A DNA stretch of 64,000 nt, from contig NZ_JAJGSX010000015.1 of assembly GCF_021245725.1 (NCBI RefSeq), positions 1 through 64,000 on the forward strand, given 5' to 3'. The translations under genes and the position numbers were made by a program. The notes below the pieces were generated by a model. It saw nothing but the letters and a program-made list of their open reading frames with translations. It searched no databases and had not been told where the DNA came from. This DNA is from Pseudonocardia sp. TRM90224. GTDB lineage: Bacteria > Actinomycetota > Actinomycetes > Mycobacteriales > Pseudonocardiaceae. How positions within the stretch are numbered: position 1 is the first letter of the stretch; every line of letters starts with the position of its first letter. Shown here in pieces: positions 42,280 to 50,659 of this stretch.

Positions 42280-44552
42280 TGAACCGCCGTTGTCGTGTGT
42301 CGGGCGAGGTGTTCGCCGGTGTAGGAGCCGGGTGCGGTGATCAGCTCGGCTGGTGGGCCTTCGAACACGATCTTCCCGCCGCCGTCACCGCCCTCCGGGC
42401 CGAGGTCGATCACCCAGTCCGAGTGTGCGATCACGTCCAGGTTGTGCTCCACGACGATCACCGAGGAACCGCCGTCGACGAGCCGGTCGAGCAGCCCGAG
42501 CAGGTGCCCGCAGTCGGACATGTGCAACCCCGTGGTGGGCTCGTCCAGTACGTACACGTTGCCTTCCTCGTGCAGCCGGCTGGCCAGCTTGAGCCGCTGG
42601 CACTCCCCACCCGACAGCGTCGAGAGGGGCTGTCCCAGCGTCAGGTAGCCCAGGCCGACGTCGACGACGGCCTGCAGCCGCCGCCGGATGTCACGGGCGG
42701 GGAAGAACTCGACGGCCTGCTCCGCGGTCATGTCCAGCGCGTCGGAGATCGACCTGCCGTCGACCGTCAGCGCGAGGACCTCTTCGGTGTAGCGGCGCCC
42801 GTCACAGTCACCGCAGGTCGAGCGCACGCCGTCGAGGAACGCCAGGTCCGTGTACACGGCGCCGAGCCCGTTGCAGGTGGGGCACGCGCCTTCGGAGTTG
42901 AACGAGAACAGCGCCGGCTTCACCCCGGTGTGCTTGGCGTAGAACTTCCGGATCGAGTCCATCACCCCCGTCCACGTCGCCGGGGTCGACCGGATCGACG
43001 TCGACACCGCCGACTGGTCCACGACGATCGTGTCGGGGTGCTGGGGCAGCAGCACCTCCCGCACCAGCGTCGACTTCCCCGAGCCGGCCACACCGGTGAT
43101 CGCGACCAGCACCCCCAGCGGCACCTCCAGGTCGAACCCGCGCAGGTTGTTCGCCGACGCCGCCTTGACCTGCAGGTGCCCGGACGGGGCGCGCACGTCC
43201 ACCTTCGCGATGACGGGCCGGTGCAGGAACTCCCCGGTCAACGTGCCCGACGTCGCCAGCCCGGCGACGTCGCCCTCGTAGACGATCTGCCCGCCGTCGC
43301 TGCCGGCGCGCGGCCCCAGCTCCACCACGTGGTCGGATGCGACGATCACGTCGGTGTCGTGCTCCACGACGAGCACGGTGTTGCCCTTGTCCCGCAGCCT
43401 GGCCATCAGGTCGGTCATCCGGCCCACGTCCCGCGGGTGCAACCCGATCGTCGGCTCGTCGAAGACGTACATGACGTCGACCAGCGATGATCCGAGGTGG
43501 CGGACCATCTTGATCCGCTGCGACTCCCCACCGGAGAGGGTCGAGGTCTCCCGGTCCAGCGTCAGGTACGACAGCCCCATGTCGATCAACGCCCCGACGC
43601 GTTTCGTCGCCTCCGCGACGAGCGGCGCGGTTTCCGGGCTGGCCAGCGATGGCAGCAGGTCGTGCAGCGACGACAGGTCCATCGCGGTGAGCGACGGCAG
43701 GGTGTGCCCGTCGACGGTCGCGGTGCGCGCCGGCTCGTTGAGGCGGGTGCCGGCGCAGCCGGGGCAGCGCACCGACGTCGTGAACTTCGCGACGGTCTCC
43801 TTCTTGCGTTCCGACGCCCCGTTCTCGTCGGCGGCGATGAAGAGCCGGTTGAACTTCGTCTCCACACCCTCGAAGTCCATCTTGATCGCCTTGCGGCCCG
43901 GGTCGGCCAGCGTGACCTTCTCCGGCCCGCCGAACAGCAGCAGCTGCCATTCGGCGTCGGTGTAGTCGCGCAGCGGTTTGTCGTTGTCGAACTTCCCGGA
44001 CTGCGCGTAGACGTGCCAGTACCAGGAGTCCACGGCGAAGTCGCGGTGCAGGATGGCGCCCTCGTTCAGCGACTTCGTGCGGTCGAACATCGCGCTGTGG
44101 TCCAGCGCCACCTTGCGGCCGATCCCGTTGCACTCCGGGCACATCCCGGCCTCGTTGAACGAGAACGCGTACCCGTACCCGACGTGCGGGACGCTGCGCC
44201 GGGAGAACAGCAGCCGCAGCAGCGGGTTGATGTCCGAGATCGTGCCCAGCGTCGAGCGCGACCCGCCACCGAGGCGCTTCTGGTCCACCACGATCGCGGT
44301 GGACAGGTTCTCGATCATGTCGGCGTCGGGCTGCCCCAGCTTCGGCAGGAACCCCCGCACGAACGCCGAGAACGTCTCGTTCAGCTGCCGCTGCGCCTCC
44401 GCGGCGATCGTGTCGAACACCAGCGACGACTTCCCCGACCCGGACACGCCGACGAACGTGGTGATGGCCCGCTTCGGGACCCGCACCGAGACGTCACGCA
44501 GGTTGTTCTCCCTCGCACCGGTCACAGTCAGGTACTCGCGCACTTCGGTCAT
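42276..44552 (-). CDS. UvrA-like ATPase (drug-resistance DrrC type)
   Basis: 758-residue ABC-type ATPase of the short UvrA class, about 200 residues shorter than repair UvrA. Walker A motifs GVSGSGKS (35-42) and GVAGSGKST, signatures TLSGGESQR and TLSGGECQR, and zinc-module cysteines CPECNGIG and CPTCNGLG. Short UvrA paralogues such as DrrC protect DNA-intercalating drug producers. It follows DrrA/B-like transporter genes and a Ddn-like reductase, which supports that role. ATG 44552 has AGAGAGG upstream and overlaps the reductase stop. Confidence 0.88.
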   Translation of the reverse strand: MTEVREYLTVTGARENNLRDVSVRVPKRAITTFVGVSGSGKSSLVFDTIAAEAQRQLNETFSAFVRGFLPKLGQPDADMIENLSTAIVVDQKRLGGGSRSTLGTISDINPLLRLLFSRRSVPHVGYGYAFSFNEAGMCPECNGIGRKVALDHSAMFDRTKSLNEGAILHRDFAVDSWYWHVYAQSGKFDNDKPLRDYTDAEWQLLLFGGPEKVTLADPGRKAIKMDFEGVETKFNRLFIAADENGASERKKETVAKFTTSVRCPGCAGTRLNEPARTATVDGHTLPSLTAMDLSSLHDLLPSLASPETAPLVAEATKRVGALIDMGLSYLTLDRETSTLSGGESQRIKMVRHLGSSLVDVMYVFDEPTIGLHPRDVGRMTDLMARLRDKGNTVLVVEHDTDVIVASDHVVELGPRAGSDGGQIVYEGDVAGLATSGTLTGEFLHRPVIAKVDVRAPSGHLQVKAASANNLRGFDLEVPLGVLVAITGVAGSGKSTLVREVLLPQHPDTIVVDQSAVSTSIRSTPATWTGVMDSIRKFYAKHTGVKPALFSFNSEGACPTCNGLGAVYTDLAFLDGVRSTCGDCDGRRYTEEVLALTVDGRSISDALDMTAEQAVEFFPARDIRRRLQAVVDVGLGYLTLGQPLSTLSGGECQRLKLASRLHEEGNVYVLDEPTTGLHMSDCGHLLGLLDRLVDGGSSVIVVEHNLDVIAHSDWVIDLGPEGGDGGGKIVFEGPPAELITAPGSYTGEHLARHTTTAVQ

Positions 44553-45004
44553 GCGGTCCTCTCTACGCGGAAAACAGGACAGATCCCGGCAACTTCTGCG
44601 AACGCTTCCGGTGTGACGTCGCTGACTACGCCGGCGTCGCGCATCATCTCGGCGCCGTCCGGGGTGATCGACGGCCACGCCCGCAGCACCGGGAGCGCGT
44701 CGGCCGGTTCGAGCTCGACCAGCCGGACCTGCTCGTGCTCGTCGCCGACGCTGAGTGTGCCGGTCCCGGCGGCGCGCACGTTCTTGATCCAGTCGGCGGC
44801 GGGGAAGCCGCCCAGCACGAATCGTTGCCCGTCCTGCTCGTGCACGGTGAGCGGGGTCCGGCGCGGCGTGCCGCTGCGCCGGCCCGGCACGGTCAGGACG
44901 GGCAGTTCGGCCCGGCCCTCGTCGGTGGACATCAGCTCCTCGTTCATGCCCTTCAACCACTCGGGGGCCTTGATCGTCGCCTTGGTTGTCGCACTGTCGG
45001 TCAT
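44549..45004 (-). CDS. Deazaflavin (F420)-dependent nitroreductase-family protein
   Basis: 151-residue Ddn/DUF385-type enzyme: LTVPGRRSGTPRRTPLTVHE and the FVLGGFPAADWIKNVRAAG block are cofactor-binding hallmarks. It should bind F420H2 and reduce nitro, quinone or enone compounds. It overlaps the UvrA-like start and the ABC permease end, so it belongs to the cassette. Confidence 0.88.
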   Translation of the reverse strand: MTDSATTKATIKAPEWLKGMNEELMSTDEGRAELPVLTVPGRRSGTPRRTPLTVHEQDGQRFVLGGFPAADWIKNVRAAGTGTLSVGDEHEQVRLVELEPADALPVLRAWPSITPDGAEMMRDAGVVSDVTPEAFAEVAGICPVFRVERTA

Positions 45005-45812
45005 CGGCTCATCTCCTGGTAGTGGCGGACGGCGAGCGGCGCGAACACCGCGATGATCAGTGCGGGCCAGAGCACCGCCATGAGGACGGCGTTGTCGGCG
45101 ACCCATGACGTCGCGCCCCAGCCGGGGCTGCCGAACAGCTCGCGGACAGCGGCCGCGGTCGAGGAGAGCGGGTTCCATTCCGCGATGGTGGAGAGGACGA
45201 CGGGCATGGTGTGCGGTGCCGCGAAGATGCCGGAGAGGAACGCCACCGGGAACTCGACGTCTGGACCGCGGCGAGGGTTCCCGGGTTGCCGGCGCGCAGC
45301 CCGAGGTAGATGCCCACCCAGAGCAGCGCGAACCGCAGCAGGAGCAGCAGTCCGACCGCGGCGAGCACCGCACCCGGGCCGGCGTCGGGGCGCCACCCGA
45401 TCGCGAGGCCGGCCAGCACCAGCACGACGAGCCCGATCATCGAGATGAGGAGATCGGCGACGGCCCGCCCGACGAGCACCGCCGACGGGGCCATCGGCAT
45501 CGAGCGGAACCGGTCGGTGATGCCGCGCTGGGTGTCGGTGACCACCGCGATCATCGTGCTGGACAGGCCGAACAGCATCGTCATGACGAACATGCCGGGC
45601 ACGAACGCCTGTCGGTAGTCCCCGCCCGGGACCGCACCCATCATGCCGCCGAGCAGGAACACGAACATCAGCATGATCAGGATCGGGAAGCCGACCTGCA
45701 CGGCGAGCTGCACGGGCTGCAGCCGCAGATGGGCGAGGTAGCGGCGGGTGAGGGTGAGGGAATCCGTGAGGGCCCAATGGAGGCGGGAACCGGTCGTCGG
45801 AATGGCTGTCAC
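45001..45812 (-). pseudogene. ABC-2 permease (DrrB-like), frameshifted
   Basis: Two frames together encode one DrrB-type permease of about 270 residues. Upstream frame (45812 to about 45260): RYLAHLRLQPVQL, AVQVGFPILIMLMFVFLLGG, then DRFRSMPMAPSAVLVGR. Downstream frame (about 45260 to 45001): VEFPVAFLSGIFAAPHTMP, EWNPLSSTAAAVRELFG. The join AAVQ/VEFPVAF needs one extra base near 45260, so a single base is missing. It could be real inactivation or a sequence error. Its ATG overlaps the ATPase stop. Confidence 0.8.
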
Positions 45813-46792
45813 GCTCGGGCCTCCTGCGTGGTCGTGCCGGTGAGCTGCAAGAACACCTCGTCGAGGGTGGGGCGGCGGACGGTGAGGTCTTCGGCGTCGA
45901 TGCCGTGCTCGGCCAGGGCCCGGACGGTCGCGGCGAGCGCCGTCATCCGGTCGGTCACCGGGGCGGTGATCCGGCGGACGTCGGCGTCGACCTGCGCGAC
46001 GGTGGCCGTGACCGCTTCCACGACCGCGGCCGCGGCGGGCAGGTCCGCGCCGTGGCGCACCACCAGCTCGACGCGGTCGCCGCCGATGTGGGAGCGCAGG
46101 TCGTCCGGGGTGCCCTCGGCGATCACCCGCCCGCCACCGTCCCCGTCATGGCCGCCGGTCGCCAGCACCGAGATGCGGTCGGCGAGCTGGTCGGCCTCGT
46201 CGAGGTACTGGGTGGTGAGCAGCACCGTCGTGCCTTGCGCGACGAGCGCGCGGACGGCCGTCCACACCTCGGCCCGCCCGCGCGGGTCGAGCCCGGTGGT
46301 GGGCTCGTCGAGGAACAGCACGGCCGGGGCGAGGATCATGCTGGTCGCCAGGTCGAGCCGGCGCCGCATGCCGCCCGAGTAGCTGCTGACGGCCCGGTCG
46401 GCGGCCGCGACCAGGTCGAACTGCTCCAGCAGCTCGTCGGCCCTGCGGCGGGCGTCGGTGGTGGAGAGGTGGAAGAGCCGTCCGAACATGACGAGGTTGG
46501 CGTGCCCGTCGAGGATCTCGTCGAGGGCGGCGTACTGGCCGACCAGCCCGATCCGGCGGCGCACGCCGACCGGGTCGGCCACGACGTCGATCCCGTCGAT
46601 CTCGGCGCGGCCGCCGTCGGGGCGCAGGAGTGTGGCGAGGATGCGGACCGCGGTGGTCTTGCCGGCGCCGTTGGGGCCGAGAAGGCCGTGGACGGTGCCT
46701 GCGGAAACGGTGAGGTCGAACCCGTCGAGCGCCGGGTGCGGCGCTGCGGGGTAGCGCTTGCGGAGTGCCTCTGCGAGTACGGCGGTGGCCAT
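45809..46792 (-). CDS. ABC transporter ATPase (DrrA-like)
   Basis: 327-residue ATPase: Walker A LGPNGAGKT, signature YSGGMRRRLDLA, Walker B AVLFLDEPTTG, H-loop replaced by TTQYLDEADQL as in DrrA. The C-terminal DrrA-type domain (about 235-320) fits. With the permease it should export a hydrophobic or DNA-binding drug. The ATG has GGAGGG at the usual distance. Two CAAATTTGAA operators lie upstream. Confidence 0.9.
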   Translation of the reverse strand: MATAVLAEALRKRYPAAPHPALDGFDLTVSAGTVHGLLGPNGAGKTTAVRILATLLRPDGGRAEIDGIDVVADPVGVRRRIGLVGQYAALDEILDGHANLVMFGRLFHLSTTDARRRADELLEQFDLVAAADRAVSSYSGGMRRRLDLATSMILAPAVLFLDEPTTGLDPRGRAEVWTAVRALVAQGTTVLLTTQYLDEADQLADRISVLATGGHDGDGGGRVIAEGTPDDLRSHIGGDRVELVVRHGADLPAAAAVVEAVTATVAQVDADVRRITAPVTDRMTALAATVRALAEHGIDAEDLTVRRPTLDEVFLQLTGTTTQEARA

Positions 46793-46809
46793 GACCCTCC
46801 AGAACTTGC

Positions 46810-46870
46810 TCAAATTTGAACCCGATCCCGTCCAGTCTGTCCGAGCGCGAGCGGGGAGTGCAAATTTGAA
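46810..46870. promoter_or_regulatory. Two CAAATTTGAA boxes 50 bp apart upstream of the drrA-like gene
   Basis: Identical CAAATTTGAA sequences at 46811-46820 and 46861-46870 are exactly 50 bp apart (about five helical turns). They stand out as AT-rich palindromes. They lie between padR and the ATPase, whose start is 18 bp away, so PadR is the natural candidate. Confidence 0.7.
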
Positions 46871-46891
46871 TCGCCCGGAACCGGGCAGGCG

Positions 46892-47470
46892 TTACACGCT
46901 CAGCTCGGGCCAGTTCCCGGGGCGTCCGGGCGAGTGCGGCTCACCGGCCATCGGGTACTCGCCCGCGGTGAGCCGCTCGATCAGGCCGCGCGTCCACTCC
47001 ACACCACCCGCGGCGGTGTGCTGGCGCAGCCCGAACAGCTCCTTGACGTGCGGCGGGTCGACCCAGGCGTCGAGCTGCGTCTGGGCCTTGTCCCGGTCCT
47101 CCTCCAAGGTGGCGAGGCGCTGGCGCAGCAACGTGATCGCCTCCTCGCGCTCCAACGCCGGCAGCAGTGCGAGCGCCGCACCGAGGAAGTCGGGACGCGC
47201 CTGCGGGCGGCGCACGGCGTCGCGCAGCAGCCGCATGAACTCCGCCTCACCCTTCTCGGTGATCTCGTACTCGGTGCGGCTGGGGATGTCGAAGTGGTCG
47301 GTGAGCAGGCCGGCCTGGGTGAGCGTCTTCAACGCGTGGTAGATCGAGCCCCACTTCACGTTCGCCCACTCGTCGGCGCCCCACGAGACGAGGTCGTTGC
47401 CGACCCGGTAGCCGTGCGCGCGGCCGTACCCGCGCACGATCCCGAGCACCAGCAGCCGTGTCGCCGACAT
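46892..47470 (-). CDS. PadR-family transcriptional regulator
   Basis: 192-residue PadR-like winged helix: LLVLGIVRGYGRAHGYRVG, WGSIYHALKTLTQAGLLTD, SRTEYEITEKGEAEF, then a C-terminal coiled coil (EEAITLLRQRLATLEEDRDK). This type commonly represses drug exporters, and it is encoded just upstream of the DrrA-like ATPase on the same strand. Confidence 0.9.
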   Translation of the reverse strand: MSATRLLVLGIVRGYGRAHGYRVGNDLVSWGADEWANVKWGSIYHALKTLTQAGLLTDHFDIPSRTEYEITEKGEAEFMRLLRDAVRRPQARPDFLGAALALLPALEREEAITLLRQRLATLEEDRDKAQTQLDAWVDPPHVKELFGLRQHTAAGGVEWTRGLIERLTAGEYPMAGEPHSPGRPGNWPELSV

Positions 47471-47578
47471 GTGACGAGCGTATCTGCACCACGATCGGAT
47501 GGTTGTACCGCGCAACTCATTGCCTCATGAAGCGTCCACAGTTGAGAGGGGATGACCTCACGATCGGGGGCGATCACG

Positions 47579-48223
47579 ATGACAGGGATCCACACCAGAC
47601 TTTCGATGGCGGTAGGTGCTCTGCTCGTCGTCGGAGCGACGGCAGCATGCTCTGGCGGCAGCACCACACCGCCTGCGGTGGCAACCCCGCCACCCGCCGC
47701 GTCCGCGGCACCGAGCAGCGCCGCCGCGCCGGCGACGGGCGCCGAACCGGCGCCGGTGACGAAGGTCCCGGCACCCGCGGAACCGGCCCAGACGGGCAAC
47801 CCGCAGCGGTGCACGACGGCGGAGCTCGCCGGCTCGCTCGGCGGCGGGGACGCCGGGGCGGGTTCGACGTTCCGGGCGCTGCTGCTGACCAACAAGGGCA
47901 CCAGGACGTGCGAGCTGCGCGGCTACCCGGGCGTCTCCTACGTCGCCGGTGACGACGGGCACCAGGTCGGGCCGGCCGCCGCGATGGACGGACCTCGCGG
48001 GGGCGAGGTGTTCATCAAGCCCGGCCAGGCCGTCGCGGCGCAGCTGCGGCTGGTGAACGTGCTCAACTACGACCAGGCGGCGTGCAAGCCCGTCCCGGTG
48101 CGCGGCCTGCGCGTCTACCCGCCCGGCGACACCGCGTCGCTCTACATCCCGATGGAGGGCACCGGCTGCAGCGCCACCCCGCCCGGGGACCAGCTGTCGG
48201 TGCAGACGGTCAAGCCGGCCTGA
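47579..48223 (+). CDS. DUF4232 lipoprotein
   Basis: 214-residue exported lipoprotein. A hydrophobic signal ends VVGATAAC (lipobox), followed by an Ala/Pro/Ser-rich linker (about 30-75) and a DUF4232 domain with CTTAELAGSLGGGDAGAGS, NKGTRTCELRGYPGVSYV and a late GCSATPPG. Function unknown. ATG 47579 follows GGGGGCGATC; an earlier ATG at 47552 has a ribosome site too close. Confidence 0.82.
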   Translation: MTGIHTRLSMAVGALLVVGATAACSGGSTTPPAVATPPPAASAAPSSAAAPATGAEPAPVTKVPAPAEPAQTGNPQRCTTAELAGSLGGGDAGAGSTFRALLLTNKGTRTCELRGYPGVSYVAGDDGHQVGPAAAMDGPRGGEVFIKPGQAVAAQLRLVNVLNYDQAACKPVPVRGLRVYPPGDTASLYIPMEGTGCSATPPGDQLSVQTVKPA

Positions 48224-48224
48224 G

Positions 48225-48287
48225 CGTCGACAACGACGTCATGGCTGTTTGTTAACGCTCACATCAGCCATTACGTCGTTGTCGACG
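48225..48287. repeat. Family D element, copy 2
   Basis: It starts 2 bp after the DUF4232 stop and reaches into the minus-strand MerR gene. The loop has TGTTAACGCTCACA. On the minus strand it encodes VDNDVMADVSVNKQP and a TGA stop. Confidence 0.92.
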
Positions 48288-48661
48288 GTCTCCCCGTTCA
48301 TCAGGTCGGCGTAGACGCCCAGCTTGAACCGGATCAGGTCGAGGCTCTTCTCCAGCTGCTGCATCTGCGTGAGAACCCGCTGCTCCTGCGCGCGCAGCAG
48401 CTCGATCCGCTGCCGCCAGTTCCCGTCGCCTTCGCGCACCAGCTCGGTGTAGCGGCGGACCGCCGGCAGCGGCATGCCCGACGCGCGCAGCAGCGTGCAC
48501 AACGTCAGCCAGTCGACGTCGTCCTCGCTGAAGACACGACGCCCGCCGGCGTCGCGCCGGACCGGGTTCGCGAACAGGCCTTCCCGCTCGTAGAAGCGCA
48601 GCGCGTGGACGCTGAGCCCGGTGCGTTCGGCAACCTGCCCGATGGACAGCTGCTCGCTCAC
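48239..48661 (-). CDS. MerR-family regulator with repeat-encoded C-terminal tail
   Basis: 140-residue MerR protein: SIGQVAERTGLSVHALRFYE at 6-25, RRVFSEDDVDWL wing, then a dimerisation coiled coil. The last 16 residues (TVDNDVMADVSVNKQP) come from a family D repeat. It is divergent from the aldo/keto reductase, whose promoter has the 19-bp spacer and dyad typical of MerR activation. Confidence 0.9.
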   Translation of the reverse strand: MSEQLSIGQVAERTGLSVHALRFYEREGLFANPVRRDAGGRRVFSEDDVDWLTLCTLLRASGMPLPAVRRYTELVREGDGNWRQRIELLRAQEQRVLTQMQQLEKSLDLIRFKLGVYADLMNGETVDNDVMADVSVNKQP

Positions 48662-48697
48662 GGCGCCTCCCCAATCTTCAACAGGCTTGAACGGGCC

Positions 48698-48728
48698 TTG
48701 ACCTAGAGACGACTCTAGGACCTACCGT
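48698..48728 (+). promoter_or_regulatory. MerR-type promoter of the aldo/keto reductase gene
   Basis: -35 TTGACC (48698-48703) and -10-like TACCGT (48723-48728) are 19 bp apart, with a perfect CCTAGAG-acga-CTCTAGG dyad (48702-48719) in and around the spacer. This is the classic under-wound MerR layout. The ATG is 9 bases past the -10. Confidence 0.75.
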
Positions 48729-48736
48729 CCGGGCCC

Positions 48737-49795
48737 ATGACCATGCGTTACCGCACCCTCGGTGGGACCGGCATCGAGGTGAGCGCCCACTGCCTCGGCA
48801 CGATGATGTTCGGCGAGGTCGGCAATCCCGACCACGACGACTGCGCCCGGATCACCCACACCGCGCTCGACGCGGGCATCAACTTCGTCGACACCGCCGA
48901 CATGTACGGGGCGGGGGAGGCGGAGGAGATCGTCGGGAAGGCCCTGCGCGGGCGCCGCGACGACGTCGTGCTCGCCACGAAGTTCTACTTCCCCGCAGGT
49001 GAGGGCCCCAACCGGGGCGGCGGCTCGCGGCGGTGGATCCGGATGGCGGTCGAGGCCAGCCTGCGCCGCCTGCAGACCGATTGGATCGACCTCTACCAGC
49101 TGCACCGCCCCGACGAGCGGACCGACGTCGAGGAGACCCTGTCCGCGCTGACCGACCTGGTCCGTGAAGGCAAGATCCGCGCGTTCGGCACGTCGACGTT
49201 CGCGGCGGAGCAGATCGTCGAGGCGCAGCACGTGTCGGAACGCCGCGGGCTCGGCCGGTTCCGCACCGAGCAGCCGCCCTACTCGATCCTTGCCCGCGGG
49301 ATCGAGGCGGACGTCCTGCCGGTGTGTCAGACCTACCGGATGGGGGTGCTGGTGTGGAGCCCGCTCGCGTGGGGGTTCCTCTCCGGCCGCTACCGCAAGG
49401 ACCAGCCCATCGACCTCGCCGCCGGACGTGCCGCGCTGCGACCCACCAGGTTCGACCCCGACAACCCGGCCAACGCCGCCCAGTTCGACGCCGTCGAGAA
49501 GCTGGCCGCGCTCGCCGACGAGATCGGCGTCACGTTGCCGGAGCTGGCGATCGCGTTCACGATCTCGCACCCCGGGGTGACGTCGGCGATCCTCGGCCCG
49601 CGCACCCTCGACCAGCTGCAGGGCCTGCTGAAGGGCGCCGCGCTGACCCTCGACGACGACGTGCTCGACCGCATCGACGAGATCGTCCCGCCCGGGGTGA
49701 ACGTGTACGAGCCGAACGCGCTGTTCCCCAACCCCACGCTGGCCCCGCACCGGCGCCGCCGGCCGGCAGCGGAACGCGCCGCAGCGCCAGAGTGA
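48737..49795 (+). CDS. Aldo/keto reductase
   Basis: 352-residue NADPH-dependent carbonyl reductase with a TIM barrel. Catalytic set: DTADMYG (D and Y, near 54-60), K in ATKFYFP, H in YQLHRPDE. Family block ILGPRTLDQLQG near 292-303. Probably removes reactive aldehydes or ketones, induced by the divergent MerR. ATG 48737 or 48743 possible. The stop touches a family D repeat. Confidence 0.9.
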   Translation: MTMRYRTLGGTGIEVSAHCLGTMMFGEVGNPDHDDCARITHTALDAGINFVDTADMYGAGEAEEIVGKALRGRRDDVVLATKFYFPAGEGPNRGGGSRRWIRMAVEASLRRLQTDWIDLYQLHRPDERTDVEETLSALTDLVREGKIRAFGTSTFAAEQIVEAQHVSERRGLGRFRTEQPPYSILARGIEADVLPVCQTYRMGVLVWSPLAWGFLSGRYRKDQPIDLAAGRAALRPTRFDPDNPANAAQFDAVEKLAALADEIGVTLPELAIAFTISHPGVTSAILGPRTLDQLQGLLKGAALTLDDDVLDRIDEIVPPGVNVYEPNALFPNPTLAPHRRRRPAAERAAAPE

Positions 49796-49797
49796 CC

Positions 49798-49860
49798 GTC
49801 GACAACGACGTTACGGCTGTTTGTTAGCGCTCACATCAGCCAGAACGTCGTTGTCGACGC
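49798..49860. repeat. Family D element, copy 3
   Basis: Arms CGTCGACAACGACGTT and AACGTCGTTGTCGACG around a TTTGTTAGCGCTCACAT loop. It lies at a convergent junction and encodes the tail VDNDVLADVSANKQP plus TAA of the MerR gene at 49811. Confidence 0.92.
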
Positions 49861-50548
49861 CTTCGCGGCGGTAGGTGAGGTAGGTGTGCAGCCGGCTGGC
49901 GCCTTCCAGCATCGCCACCGAGCGCTGCGCGAGCTGCGTCTTGCGGCGGGCGATCGCCTCGCGCAGCGCTGCGCTGCTGCCGGACGTGCGCAGGCCGTCG
50001 AGGATCGGGCGGATCTGGGTGAGCGGGTAGCGGCTCTGGCGCAGCATCAGGGTCATCCGGGCGTCCCGGACGTCTGCGGCGGTGTAGACGCGGTAGGTGG
50101 TGCCGCGCTCCCGTTGCGGCTCCAGCAGGCCGGCCGACTCCCACACCCGCAGCGCCGACGTGCGCACCCCGAGCCGGGCGGCGACCTCACCGATCCGCAG
50201 CCCTGCCTGCGGCACGGCCGGCTCGGGCGTCTCCTGGCCCGCGACGGCCTCCAGTGCCGTGCCCATCTCGTCGAGCGCGCAACGTTGCTGGTGGATCTCG
50301 GCGTGGACGGCGTCGACGAGCTCCAGCGCTCGCTGCTCGTCGCCGGCGTGAACGGACTGCAGTACGGCTCGTGCGTTCTCCCACCCGTGCCCGGCGGCGA
50401 GCGTCCGGTAGGCCACCAGCGCATGCCGGTGCCCCTCGTGCAGCAACCGGTAGCCGGTGGCAGCCCGCTCGGCGGGAGGGAGGATCGATGCGGCGATGTA
50501 GTTGCGGATCTGCTGGGTGGAGACTCCCGCGGCGCGGGCGAGATCCAC
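49811..50548 (-). CDS. TioE-like double-MerR transcriptional regulator
   Basis: About 245 residues with two MerR-type HTH domains: DLARAAGVSTQQIRNYIAA at the N-terminus and LRIGEVAARLGVRTSALRVW near 115. This matches the TioE type. The last 15 residues are family D repeat. GTG 50548 has no ribosome site, whereas a CTG at 50566 with GAGGTG ahead would add LPALRP and give the LRPVDLAR start seen in relatives, so a CTG start is plausible. Divergent from the ABC exporter at 50660, its likely target. Confidence 0.85.
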   Translation of the reverse strand: MDLARAAGVSTQQIRNYIAASILPPAERAATGYRLLHEGHRHALVAYRTLAAGHGWENARAVLQSVHAGDEQRALELVDAVHAEIHQQRCALDEMGTALEAVAGQETPEPAVPQAGLRIGEVAARLGVRTSALRVWESAGLLEPQRERGTTYRVYTAADVRDARMTLMLRQSRYPLTQIRPILDGLRTSGSSAALREAIARRKTQLAQRSVAMLEGASRLHTYLTYRREGVDNDVLADVSANKQP

Positions 50549-50587
50549 CGGTCGGAGTGCAGGCAGCCTTTCACCTCGTTATTTGAG

Positions 50588-50658
50588 GGTTTTCCAGGAT
50601 CACTCTGGGGAAGATCTCGAAAACCTTTACCGTAGTGCTTCAACGATACGCTTGAAGC
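50588..50658. promoter_or_regulatory. Divergent operator region of TioE-like and ABC genes
   Basis: Two inverted repeats: GGTTTTC (50588-50594) with GAAAACC (50619-50625), and GCTTCAA (50637-50643) with TTGAAGC (50652-50658). The second abuts the ABC start codon. Either may bind the double-MerR regulator. Confidence 0.55.
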
Positions 50659-50659
50659 C

